Positions 9,035 through 16,835 of a stretch of 64,000 nucleotides of DNA are shown in pieces. Under the pieces are notes generated by a model. It was not told where the DNA came from. It ran no database searches and worked only from the letters and a program-made list of their open reading frames with translations. Numbering within the stretch: position 1 is the stretch's first letter; each line of letters starts with the position of its first letter. The translations under genes and the position numbers were made by a program. The stretch covers positions 1-64,000 of the forward strand of contig NZ_LIVX01000014.1 in assembly GCF_001905665.1 (NCBI RefSeq). Direction: 5' to 3'. This stretch comes from Streptomyces sp. CB02261. GTDB taxonomy: Bacteria > Actinomycetota > Actinomycetes > Streptomycetales > Streptomycetaceae.

Positions 9035-10264
9035 CTACAGGGCGACGCCGAGGAGGGCGTCGACGGCGCGGGAGACGAGACCCGGAGCGGAGTCGTCCGT
9101 GCCGCCATCGGCCGTCTGGAGCGCGGCCCAGCGGTCGACCGCGGCGAGAGCCGTGGGCGTGTCGAGGTCGTCGGAGAGGGCCTCGCGCAGCTCCTCGACG
9201 AGCGCGTCGGCGGACGGGCCGTCGGGGCGGGACACGGCGGCGCGCCAACGGCCGAGGCGCTCCACGGCGTCCTGGAGGACCTGGTCGGTCCACTCCCAGT
9301 CGTCGCGGTAGCGGTGCGAGAGCAGCGCGAGCCGGATGGCGGCGGGGTCGACGCCGTCGCGGCGGAGCGCGGAGACGAAGACCAGGTTGCCGCGGGACTT
9401 GGACATCTTCTCGCCGTCGAGGGCGACCATGCCGGCGTGGACGTACGCCTTGGCCATGGGGAACTCGCCGGTGAGCGTCTGGGCGTGGGAGGCGCCCATC
9501 TCGTGGTGCGGGAAGATCAGGTCGGAGCCGCCGCCCTGCACGTCGAAGCCCATGCCGAGGTGGTCGAGGGCGATGGCGACGCACTCGATGTGCCAGCCGG
9601 GCCGGCCGGCGCCGAGGCTTCCGCCGTCCCAGCTCGGCTCGCCCTCGCGGGCGGCCATCCAGAGCATGGGGTCGAGCGGGTTCTTCTTGCCGGGGCGCTC
9701 CGGGTCGCCGCCGCGCTCGGCGGAGAGGTGGCGCATCAGCTCGGTGCTGTAGTTCGAGACCTGCCCGAAGTGGGGGTCGGCGTCGACGGAGAAGTAGATG
9801 TCGCCGTCGAGCTCGTAGGCGGCGCCGGAGTCCCGGAGGCGCTCGACGAGCGGGACGATGCCGGGTATGGCTTCGACGGCGCCGATGTAGTGCTGCGGGG
9901 GCAGCATCCGCAGGGCGGTCATGTCCTCGCGGAAGAGGGCGGTCTCGCGCTCGGCGAGGCCGACCCAGTCGATGCCGTCGCGGATCGCGCGCTCCAGGAG
10001 CGGGTCGTCCACGTCCGTGACGTTCTGGACGTAGTGCACCTGCCGCTTGGTGTCGAGCCACACGCGCTGAACGAGGTCGAACGCGTTGTAGGTCGCCGCG
10101 TGACCCATATGGGTCGCGTCGTACGGCGTGATGCCGCAGACGTAGATACGGGCGACGGGGCCGGGGGCGAGGGTCACTCGCCCGCCGGTCGCGGTGTCGT
10201 GGATCCGGAGGTCGCGGCCCTTACCGGGAAGGGCGGGGACCTCAGAAGCGGGCCAGGCATGCAT
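9035..10264 (-). CDS. mshC: Cysteine:glucosaminyl-inositol ligase (mycothiol biosynthesis)
   Basis: MshC uses ATP to join cysteine to GlcN-Ins, the third step of mycothiol synthesis, in the cytoplasm. The 409-residue protein is a class I tRNA-synthetase paralogue of CysS. It has the zinc Cys in YVCGITPYDATHMGHA (with the HIGH-like HMGH), the GGGSDLIFPHHEMG block, and the KMSKS loop GEKMSKSRGN. It stays short after KMSKS, as MshC does, rather than carrying the full CysS anticodon-binding domain. The ATG at 10264 gives MHAWPASEVP, the usual MshC N-terminus. Confidence 0.92.
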   Translation of the reverse strand: MHAWPASEVPALPGKGRDLRIHDTATGGRVTLAPGPVARIYVCGITPYDATHMGHAATYNAFDLVQRVWLDTKRQVHYVQNVTDVDDPLLERAIRDGIDWVGLAERETALFREDMTALRMLPPQHYIGAVEAIPGIVPLVERLRDSGAAYELDGDIYFSVDADPHFGQVSNYSTELMRHLSAERGGDPERPGKKNPLDPMLWMAAREGEPSWDGGSLGAGRPGWHIECVAIALDHLGMGFDVQGGGSDLIFPHHEMGASHAQTLTGEFPMAKAYVHAGMVALDGEKMSKSRGNLVFVSALRRDGVDPAAIRLALLSHRYRDDWEWTDQVLQDAVERLGRWRAAVSRPDGPSADALVEELREALSDDLDTPTALAAVDRWAALQTADGGTDDSAPGLVSRAVDALLGVAL

Positions 10265-10412
10265 GACCCGAGCGTAACCGGACAGGTGTTCCGGATACGA
10301 ACCGGATCCGGGATCTTGACCGATTAGGCGGTCTTGCGGGTCGGAGGCGTGCGTGCATACCCCCCAGGGGTGCAACCGCCTCATCGACCTTGGCTGAAAC
10401 CTTTCGGCCCGC

Positions 10413-11219
10413 TCAGACCGGGGGCCAGGGGATCGCGGGCCACTCCCCCGAGGGCACCGGATGCCGTCCGCTGGCCCGGAGGGACGCCACGCGCGCGCGT
10501 ACCGCCGCGACCTCAGCGCCGGTGAGCAGTTGCGCCAGACGGGCGGCGAGGGGCGCTCCCGGCGCCAGGGAGCGGTCGAGCGCGTCGAGGACGGCGGTCG
10601 CCTCGGCGGGCAGTTCCTCGCCGGCCCACCCCCAGAGCAGGGTGCGCAGCTTGTCGTCGACGTGGAAGGTGACCCCGTGGTCGATGCCGTAGAGGCGTCC
10701 GTCGGGTGACGGCAGCAGATGGCCGCCCTTGCGGTCGCCGTTGTTGATGACGGCGTCCAGGACCGCGAGCCGGCGCAGTTCGGGGGTGTCGGCGTGGACG
10801 AGGAGCGCGGTGCGTTCCTCGTCGAGCTGGGCGGGCCCCACGGCCTTCCAGCCCTCGCCCGCCTCCTCGTCCTCGGTGAGCGCGAGCAGGCGCGCCCCCG
10901 GGTCGGCCTCGATCCACAGCTGGACCATGCCTTCGCCATACGGGCCGTCGCGGAGCACCGTCGGCGGGACCAGGCCCCAGCCGGTGGCCTCGGAGATCTC
11001 GTACGCGGCGACCTCACGCTGGGCGAGGGTGCCGTCGGGGAAGTCCCACAGCGGCCGTTCGCCCGCGACCGGCTTGTAGACGCAGGCCGCCTCCCGCCCC
11101 TCGTGGGCGACGGAGCAGTAGAGGACGGCGTTGGAGGCCTCGCGGACCTGGCCGCGGACGGTCAGCTCACCGTGGGCGAGCAGCTCGGCGTCCGGCGGCG
11201 TCGAGGGGCTGCTGCTCAT
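10413..11219 (-). CDS. SCO1664-family protein (TIGR03843), kinase-fold-like
   Basis: The 268-residue protein is a conserved actinobacterial family of unknown function with weak resemblance to PI3/PI4-kinase-like folds. Visible blocks are AACVYKPVAGERPLWDFP, LAQREVAAYEISEATGWGLVPPT, LAVLDAVINNGDRKGGHLL and YGIDHGVTFH. The NNGDRKGGH...GIDHG pattern resembles a kinase catalytic loop plus metal-binding loop. Its ATG overlaps the TGA of the upstream gene (ATGA), so the two are translationally coupled. Substrate and role are unknown. Confidence 0.8.
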   Translation of the reverse strand: MSSSPSTPPDAELLAHGELTVRGQVREASNAVLYCSVAHEGREAACVYKPVAGERPLWDFPDGTLAQREVAAYEISEATGWGLVPPTVLRDGPYGEGMVQLWIEADPGARLLALTEDEEAGEGWKAVGPAQLDEERTALLVHADTPELRRLAVLDAVINNGDRKGGHLLPSPDGRLYGIDHGVTFHVDDKLRTLLWGWAGEELPAEATAVLDALDRSLAPGAPLAARLAQLLTGAEVAAVRARVASLRASGRHPVPSGEWPAIPWPPV

Positions 11220-11806
11220 GCTCCGCGACGGTATCCGTTCTGACGCGGGCAGACGTGCCCCTCGGGGTCGAGCGGCAGGCTGCACAGCGGGCACGGCGGC
11301 CGGCCCGCGTTGACGACGTCCAGGGCCCGCTTGGCGAAGGCGCGTGCCTGTGCGCCGCTGAGACGGACCCGGAGCATCGGCGGGCCGTTCTCCTCGTCCT
11401 GGAGGAGCCGTTCCTCGGCCTCGGCCAGGTCCTCCTCGGAGTCCACGTCGAGCTCGACGAGCGCCTGCGCCTCGACGATCATGCGCTGCTCCTCGCCGTC
11501 CCAGGCGAGCGCCATGGTGCCGACCCGGAACTCCTCCTCGACGGGTACGTCGAGGGGGGCGGTGTCGGCGACCTCGGCGGGGGCGACCGCGGGGACGGGC
11601 GCGTTGCCCCCGGTGCGGCGCACGACCTCGTCGAGGAGTTCGTCCATGCGCTCGGCGAGGGCGGCGACCTGTGTCTTCTCCAGGGCCACGCTGGTGACCC
11701 GGCCGCCTGCGGACGCCTGGAGGAAGAACGTACGGCGGCCAGGCAGCCCGACCGTACCGGCCACGAAACGCTCCGGTGGGTCGTAGAGGAACACCTGACG
11801 GGACAC
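11216..11806 (-). CDS. DUF3090 family protein (TIGR03847)
   Basis: The 196-residue protein has the family's start MSRQVFLYDPPERFVAGTVG and an acidic middle. Its C-terminus carries a short zinc-ribbon-like pair, CPLCSLPLDPEGHVCP, where Cys-x2-Cys and a later His/Cys could bind a metal. The function is unknown. It sits between the SCO1664-family protein and a phosphomutase-like protein; these three families co-occur as a block in many actinobacteria. Confidence 0.85.
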   Translation of the reverse strand: MSRQVFLYDPPERFVAGTVGLPGRRTFFLQASAGGRVTSVALEKTQVAALAERMDELLDEVVRRTGGNAPVPAVAPAEVADTAPLDVPVEEEFRVGTMALAWDGEEQRMIVEAQALVELDVDSEEDLAEAEERLLQDEENGPPMLRVRLSGAQARAFAKRALDVVNAGRPPCPLCSLPLDPEGHVCPRQNGYRRGA

Positions 11807-11874
11807 GTTTCCCGGCTCCCTTGCGTCTCGACGGTCGTACTACAGCGGCGCGTCCACCCTACTGCGCGAAGCGA

Positions 11875-12564
11875 TCACGGTGCGCCCGCACCGCCCCCGA
11901 CCGCGGCCGTCCCGCTGCTGTCGGGGTGGTCCCGGGGCGCGATGCCCGCGAAGTCCCCGGTGTCGCCGAGGCGCAGGAGGAAGGGACGCAGGCGCGTGTA
12001 GCGGATGACGGTGACCGAGCAGGGGTCGACGTGGAGGCGCTGGAAGAGGTCGAGGTGGAGGCCGAGCGCGTCCGCCACGATCGACTTGACGATGTCGCCG
12101 TGCGAGCACATGAGATAGCAGGCGTCCTCGCCGTACTCGGCCTCGATCCGGGCGTTCCAGGCGTGGACGGCGTCGACGGCGCGGGCCTGCATCGCACGCA
12201 TGGACTCGCCGCCGGGGAAGGCCGCGGCGGAGGCGTGTGCCTGGACGACCTCCATGAGGGGTTCGTCGCTCAGCTCGGCCAGCTTGCGGCCCGACCAGTC
12301 GCCGTAGTCGCACTCGTTGATCCGGTCCTCGACGTGCAGCGGCAGGTCCGGGCGGGCGCCGAGGAGCGGCCGTACGGTCTCCCGGCAGCGCTGGAGGGGG
12401 CTGGAGACGACGGCGGCGAGCGGGACGTCCGCGAGGCGCCCGGGGAGCGCGGCGGCCTGCGCGGCCCCCCGCTCGTCGAGCGCGATCCCGGGCGTGCGCC
12501 CGGCGAGGACCCCGGAGGTGTTGGCGGTGGAGCGTCCGTGCCGGACGAGGATCAGCGTGGCCAT
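11875..12564 (-). CDS. Histidine-phosphatase-family putative phosphomutase (MSMEG_4193 type)
   Basis: The 229-residue protein has the histidine-phosphatase signature LILVRHGRSTAN at residues 4-15, the second Arg in SSPLQRCRET, and the C-terminal catalytic His in MCSHGDIVKS. It matches the family TIGR03848, whose substrate is unknown. It is the first gene of the run with DUF3090 and the SCO1664-family protein (68-bp gap, then a 4-bp overlap). The start at 12564 gives MATLILVRHG. Confidence 0.82.
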   Translation of the reverse strand: MATLILVRHGRSTANTSGVLAGRTPGIALDERGAAQAAALPGRLADVPLAAVVSSPLQRCRETVRPLLGARPDLPLHVEDRINECDYGDWSGRKLAELSDEPLMEVVQAHASAAAFPGGESMRAMQARAVDAVHAWNARIEAEYGEDACYLMCSHGDIVKSIVADALGLHLDLFQRLHVDPCSVTVIRYTRLRPFLLRLGDTGDFAGIAPRDHPDSSGTAAVGGGAGAP

Positions 12565-12580
12565 GACGGCCAGCCTAGGG

Positions 12581-12621
12581 GGTGTCCTGGCGATCGGGCC
12601 CGGCCCGATCGCCAGGACACC
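12581..12621. repeat. Perfect 41-bp palindrome in a divergent promoter region
   Basis: Two perfect 20-bp arms (12581-12600 and 12602-12621) surround one central C. The outer ends are GGTGTCCTGG and CCAGGACACC. It lies between the start of the phosphomutase gene (minus strand) and corA (plus strand), 17 bp from the former. No flanking target duplication is evident. It could be a cruciform-forming operator or the remains of a palindromic mobile element. Confidence 0.85.
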
Positions 12622-12660
12622 GCGTGCATGCCCGGGGTGTTCGGGGGGAGAATGCGGCCC

Positions 12661-13644
12661 GTGATTGTCGACTCTGCCATCTACCGGGACGGGCGCCGTA
12701 CGGACGGCCCCGCCGACCTCTCCGACGCGCTCGACGAGGCGCGGGCCACGGGAGACGCCTTCCTCTGGGTGGGGCTGCACGAGCCGACGGAGGCGGAGTT
12801 CGACCATGTCACCTCCGAGTTCGCGCTGCACCCGCTGGCCGTGGAGGACGCCCTGAAGGCGCACCAGCGGCCCAAGCTGGAGGTCTACGACGACAGCCTC
12901 TTCGCCGTGCTGAAGCCGATCGTGTACGAGCCGGAGAGCGACCGGGTGTCCTCGGGCGAGCTGATGCTGTTCGTGGGCGACTCGTTCGTGGTGACGGTCC
13001 GGCACGGCGAGGGCGCGCCGCTCGCCGAGGTGCGCCGCCGTCTCGAAGCGGACCCGGAGCTGCTGAAGCACGGGCCGACGGCGGTGCTGTACGCGGTGGG
13101 CGACGCGATCGTGGACCACTACCTCGACGTGGCGGGCGAGCTCCAGGTGGACCTGGAGGAGCTGGAGGCGGACGTCTTCGCGCCGACCGGCGGCAATCCG
13201 GCGAACACCGCGGAGCGGATCTACACGGCGAAGCGCCAGGTGCTGGAGTTCCGGCGGGCCAGCGGCCCGCTCGCGGGGCCGCTGGCCCGGCTGACGGCCG
13301 GGTCGGTGCCCTTCGTGAACGAGCGCTCGCAGCCGTTCTTCCGGGACGTCAACGACCATCTGCTGCGCTCCAACGAGCAGGTGGAGGGGCTCGACCGGCT
13401 GCTGTCCGACGTGCTGTCGGCCCACCTCGCGCAGATGGGGGTGCGGCAGAACGACGACATGCGGAAGATCTCGGCGTGGGCCGCCATGGCGGCGGTCCCC
13501 ACGATGGTGGCGGGGATCTACGGCATGAACTTCGACCACATGCCGGAGCTGCGCTGGGTGGGCTCGTACCCGGTGGTGATCGCCGTGATGTCGGGGATCG
13601 TCTTCATGCTGTACCGGCTGTTCAAGCGGCGCGGCTGGATGTGA
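12661..13644 (+). CDS. corA: CorA-family magnesium/cobalt transporter
   Basis: This membrane channel admits divalent cations. The 327-residue protein has a large cytoplasmic N-terminal domain, a long helix, and two C-terminal membrane helices. The signature YGMNF precedes the periplasmic loop before the last helix, and a basic tail (LFKRRGWM) follows. I chose the GTG at 12661 (MIVDSAIYRD) because GGGGGAG at 12644-12650 is well spaced for it; an ATG at 12652 is too close and one at 12628 remains possible. Confidence 0.88.
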   Translation: MIVDSAIYRDGRRTDGPADLSDALDEARATGDAFLWVGLHEPTEAEFDHVTSEFALHPLAVEDALKAHQRPKLEVYDDSLFAVLKPIVYEPESDRVSSGELMLFVGDSFVVTVRHGEGAPLAEVRRRLEADPELLKHGPTAVLYAVGDAIVDHYLDVAGELQVDLEELEADVFAPTGGNPANTAERIYTAKRQVLEFRRASGPLAGPLARLTAGSVPFVNERSQPFFRDVNDHLLRSNEQVEGLDRLLSDVLSAHLAQMGVRQNDDMRKISAWAAMAAVPTMVAGIYGMNFDHMPELRWVGSYPVVIAVMSGIVFMLYRLFKRRGWM

Positions 13645-13670
13645 GCCCTGCCCCCGGCGGGCAGGGCTCA
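13642..13670. terminator. Bidirectional terminator between corA and ferritin-like gene
   Basis: TGAGCCCTGCC pairs with GGCAGGGCTCA and begins at the corA stop codon. It lies between convergent genes. Confidence 0.65.
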
Positions 13671-13676
13671 CGGGGC

Positions 13677-14462
13677 TCAGAAGGCGGGGGCGGGGGTCGC
13701 GGGTCCGCCGAGGGCGTCGAGCCGCTCGGGCATCCGCAGGTCGACCATCCGGTGCCACCCCGCCGCGCGCTCGTACACGTACATGCCGCGGATGCCGGCG
13801 GCGAGGGCGAGGGCCTTGGGCCGGGGCCAGCGCAGGATCCGCCCCATGTGGCGCATCACGGCGAGGCTGACGTCGCGGTAGACCTGGATCTCGACGAGGG
13901 CGGACTCGCGCAGGGTCCGCTGGATGAGCCGGCCGTGACCCTCGCGCGCGAGGCGCAGCAGTTCCTCGTGGCAGTAGGCGAGGTGGTTCGCCTCGTCGTG
14001 GTCGATCATGTGGATGGCCTTGCCGAGTTCGGGGTGGTCGCCGAAGTACGTGACCAGCATGTCCATCTGGTCGGCGGCCCGCTGCTCGGTGACCCGGCTG
14101 TGGGCGAGGTAGACGACGATGTCCCGCTCGGTCAGCGGCTCGTCGCGGCGGAGCTTGTCGTGCGCGAGGCCGATGCCGCGCTGTTCGAGCAGCATCGTGT
14201 AGTCGGTGTCGGGCGGCACGGGCACGGGGGTGAGGCCGCGCTTCTTCATCAGTGCCTGGAAGATCCGGCCGTGCTTGTCCTCGTCGGCGCCGTGCCGGGT
14301 GATCTTCGGCGTGAGGTCCCTCATGCCGGGCGCGACGAGGGCGGCGATCCGGGCGTTCTCCCAACCGCCCTGGGTCTCTCCGCTCGCCGCGATGGAGCAG
14401 AAGAGCCGGAACGACTCGTCGTTGTCGATGATTTCCTGGAACAGACCCTTGGCCGTGAGCAT
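13677..14462 (-). CDS. Ferritin-like-fold protein
   Basis: The 261-residue, largely helical protein carries two ExxH metal motifs, E61-D-K-H64 (in GADEDKHGRIF) and E157-A-N-H160 (in HDEANHLAYCHEEL), plus E126 in VTEQRAAD. This is the ligand pattern of a diiron four-helix bundle. The substrate is unknown. The ATG at 14462 is supported by GGAGGTGA seven to ten bases upstream. It stands alone between hairpins. Confidence 0.75.
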   Translation of the reverse strand: MLTAKGLFQEIIDNDESFRLFCSIAASGETQGGWENARIAALVAPGMRDLTPKITRHGADEDKHGRIFQALMKKRGLTPVPVPPDTDYTMLLEQRGIGLAHDKLRRDEPLTERDIVVYLAHSRVTEQRAADQMDMLVTYFGDHPELGKAIHMIDHDEANHLAYCHEELLRLAREGHGRLIQRTLRESALVEIQVYRDVSLAVMRHMGRILRWPRPKALALAAGIRGMYVYERAAGWHRMVDLRMPERLDALGGPATPAPAF

Positions 14463-14572
14463 CGCCGTCACCTCCGTGCGCGTGTCCGCACTCCGTACGC
14501 CCCCGGGGCGAGTCAAGTGCGGTGGGGGGCGGCGGGCAACAGGAGGGCCGTACGGCTCGGCCGAAAGAGTGA

Positions 14573-14594
14573 GCCCCCGGCCGTAACCGGGGGC
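14573..14594. terminator. Hairpin downstream of the F420-type oxidoreductase gene
   Basis: GCCCCCGG and CCGGGGGC pair perfectly around CCGTAA. It lies between the oxidoreductase stop codon and the promoter region of the ferritin-like gene. I see nothing else in the 215-bp gap (14463-14677). Confidence 0.45.
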
Positions 14595-14677
14595 CCCGTG
14601 AAGCCGTTGTGCTGGGTGACGGCCGTGGCGGGGAAGACCCCCGAGCCCCCACCACGGCCGCGGACTTTCCCCCCGCG

Positions 14678-15727
14678 TCACGCGAGGCCGGCACGCTCCA
14701 TGGCCTCGACGCCCGCCCGCAGGGCCGCCACCCGCTCGTCCAGGGTGAAGCCGGCCGGGGCGAGGGTGAGGGTGGTGACCCCGGCCTCCGCGTAGGCCGT
14801 CATCCGCTCGGCGATCCGCTCGACGGAGCCGAGCAGCGCGGTCTGGTCGATGAGGCTGTGCGGCACGGCGGCCGCGGCGCCCGTCTTGTCGCCGGCCAGG
14901 TACTTGTCCTGGATCTCGGCGGCCTCCTTCTCGTAGCCCATGCGCCGCGCGAGCTGGTTGTAGAAGTTCTGCTTGCGGCTGCCCATGCCGCCGACGTAGA
15001 GCGCGGTGTACGGGCGGAACACGTCCGCGAGGGCCTCGACGTCGTCGCCGAGGGCGAGCGGAACGGTCGGGCAGACGTCGAAGCCGTCCATCGTCAGACC
15101 GGCCTTCTCGCGCCCCGCGCGCAACGGCCGGAGGGCGGTCTCCTCCAGGTGCGCGGCGGACGGGAAGATCAGCAGGGCGCCGTCGGCGATCTCGCCGGTC
15201 TGCTCCAGGTTCTTGGGGCCGATCGCGGCGATGTACAGCGGGATGTGCTCGCGCTCCGGGTGGACGGTGAGCTTGAGGGGCTTGCCGGGGCCGTCGGGGA
15301 GCGGCAGCGTCCAGTGCTCGCCGTCGTGGGTGAGGCGCTCGCGGGACATGGCCTTGCGGACGATCTCGACGTACTCGCGGGTCCGGGCGAGCGGCTTGTC
15401 GAACTTCACGCCGTACCAGCCCTCGGAGACCTGGGGACCGGAGACGCCGAGGCCGAGGCGGAAGCGGCCGCCGGTGAGCGAGTCGAGGGTGGCGGCGGTC
15501 ATCGCCGTCATGGCCGGCTGGCGGGCGGGGATCTGCATGATCGCGGAGCCGACGTCGATGCGCTCCGTCTTCGCCGCGACCCAGGCGAGGACCGTGGGGG
15601 CGTCGGAGCCGTAGGCCTCGGCAGCCCAGCAGACGTCGTAGCCGAGGCGGTCCGCCTCCTGGGCGACGGCGAGGTTGTCGCCGTCCATACCGGCGCCCCA
15701 GTAGCCGAGGTTGATGCCGAGCCGCAT
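14678..15727 (-). CDS. LLM-class F420-dependent oxidoreductase
   Basis: The 349-residue protein is a luciferase-like barrel of the F420-dependent subgroup. It starts MRLGINLGYWGAG and has GSAIMQIPARQPAMTAM, SLTGGRFRLGLGVSGPQVSEGWYG and VPLYIAAIGPKNLE, all typical of that subgroup. The substrate is not predictable. The ATG at 15727 has GGGGTG upstream; a longer start at 15793 is less likely. It is divergent from the aldo/keto reductase gene. Confidence 0.82.
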   Translation of the reverse strand: MRLGINLGYWGAGMDGDNLAVAQEADRLGYDVCWAAEAYGSDAPTVLAWVAAKTERIDVGSAIMQIPARQPAMTAMTAATLDSLTGGRFRLGLGVSGPQVSEGWYGVKFDKPLARTREYVEIVRKAMSRERLTHDGEHWTLPLPDGPGKPLKLTVHPEREHIPLYIAAIGPKNLEQTGEIADGALLIFPSAAHLEETALRPLRAGREKAGLTMDGFDVCPTVPLALGDDVEALADVFRPYTALYVGGMGSRKQNFYNQLARRMGYEKEAAEIQDKYLAGDKTGAAAAVPHSLIDQTALLGSVERIAERMTAYAEAGVTTLTLAPAGFTLDERVAALRAGVEAMERAGLA

Positions 15728-15857
15728 GTCCACGCACCCCTTACCCATCGGTAACGTCCCTGTGGGCCGGACTCTAGCGCGCGGCCGGGGCATCCGTCAG
15801 GACGCGGTTGTCCACAGGCTCTCTCCGCGTGGTGCCCTGGCCAGTAATCTCGCGCCC

Positions 15858-16835
15858 ATGGAGCAGAGGCATCTCGGACGTACCGGCCTGCGTGTGTCGC
15901 GCATCGGACTCGGCACCCTCACCTGGGGCCGGGACACCGACGAGCACGACGCCGCCGAGCAGTTGAAGATGTTCTGGGACGCGGGCGGCACGCTCGTGGA
16001 CACCGCCGACGTGTACGGCGGCGGCGAGGCGGAGTATCTGCTCGGGCGTCTCATGGAGGGCCTCGTGTCCCGCCAGGACCTCGTCCTGTCGACCAAGGCG
16101 GGCAGCGTGCCCGATCCCCACCGGCGTACGGACGGCTCGCGCGGCCATCTGCTCGCCGCGCTCGACGCCTCCCTGGACCGGCTCGGGACCGACTACGTCG
16201 ACCTGTGGCAGCTGCACGCCTTCGATCCGCACACGCCGCTGGAGGAGTCCCTCCAGGCCCTGGACATCGCGGTACGCAGCGGGCGGGCCCGGTACGCGGG
16301 TGTGGCGAACTTCTGCGGCTGGCAGCTCGCCAAGGCGGGCACCTGGCAGCTCGGCGGCGACCGGACCCGGCTCGCGGGGACGCAGCTGGAGTACTCGCTG
16401 CTCCAGCGGGGCGTGGAGCGCGAGGTGCTGCCGGCCGCGCGGGACCTCGGGATAGGCCTGCTGCCCTCCTCACCCCTGGGACGCGGGGTCCTGACGGGCA
16501 AGTACCGCAGCGGGACTCCCGGGGACTCGCGGGGCGCGTCGGAGACGATGGCCCCGTTCGTGGAGCCGTACCTGGACGAGCCGGCGAGCCGGATCGTGGA
16601 CGCGGTCGCGACGGCGGCCGAGGGCCTCGCCACGACCCCGCTGCACGTGGCGCTCGCCTGGGTCCGGGACCGGCCCGGGGTGACCGCGCCGATCGTCGGC
16701 GCGCGCACGGCGCGGCAGCTCACGGCCGCGTTGTCGGTGGAGACCCTTAGTCTTCCTGACGAGATCTGTCGGGCGCTGGACGATGTGTCGGCGCCCGTGC
16801 ACCGCTATCCGGATCACGACTGGAGCACCTTGTGA
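15858..16835 (+). CDS. Aldo/keto reductase
   Basis: The 325-residue protein is an NADPH-dependent carbonyl reductase by family. It has the catalytic Asp/Tyr motif in DTADVYGGGEAE, the Lys in LVLSTKAG, and the His in LWQLHAFD, plus the C-terminal cofactor block (APIVGARTARQL). It lacks a signal peptide and should be cytosolic. Its TGA overlaps the GTG of the next gene (GTGA), so the two are translationally coupled. Confidence 0.9.
   Translation: MEQRHLGRTGLRVSRIGLGTLTWGRDTDEHDAAEQLKMFWDAGGTLVDTADVYGGGEAEYLLGRLMEGLVSRQDLVLSTKAGSVPDPHRRTDGSRGHLLAALDASLDRLGTDYVDLWQLHAFDPHTPLEESLQALDIAVRSGRARYAGVANFCGWQLAKAGTWQLGGDRTRLAGTQLEYSLLQRGVEREVLPAARDLGIGLLPSSPLGRGVLTGKYRSGTPGDSRGASETMAPFVEPYLDEPASRIVDAVATAAEGLATTPLHVALAWVRDRPGVTAPIVGARTARQLTAALSVETLSLPDEICRALDDVSAPVHRYPDHDWSTL

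Noticed and set aside
11875..14694. Very long open frames on both strands (for example minus 12565-14694 and plus 12582-14795)
   Set aside because: They are shadows in GC-rich DNA. The translations are Arg/Pro/Gly-rich with no family motif, while the CorA, phosphomutase and ferritin-like genes in other frames have clear signatures.
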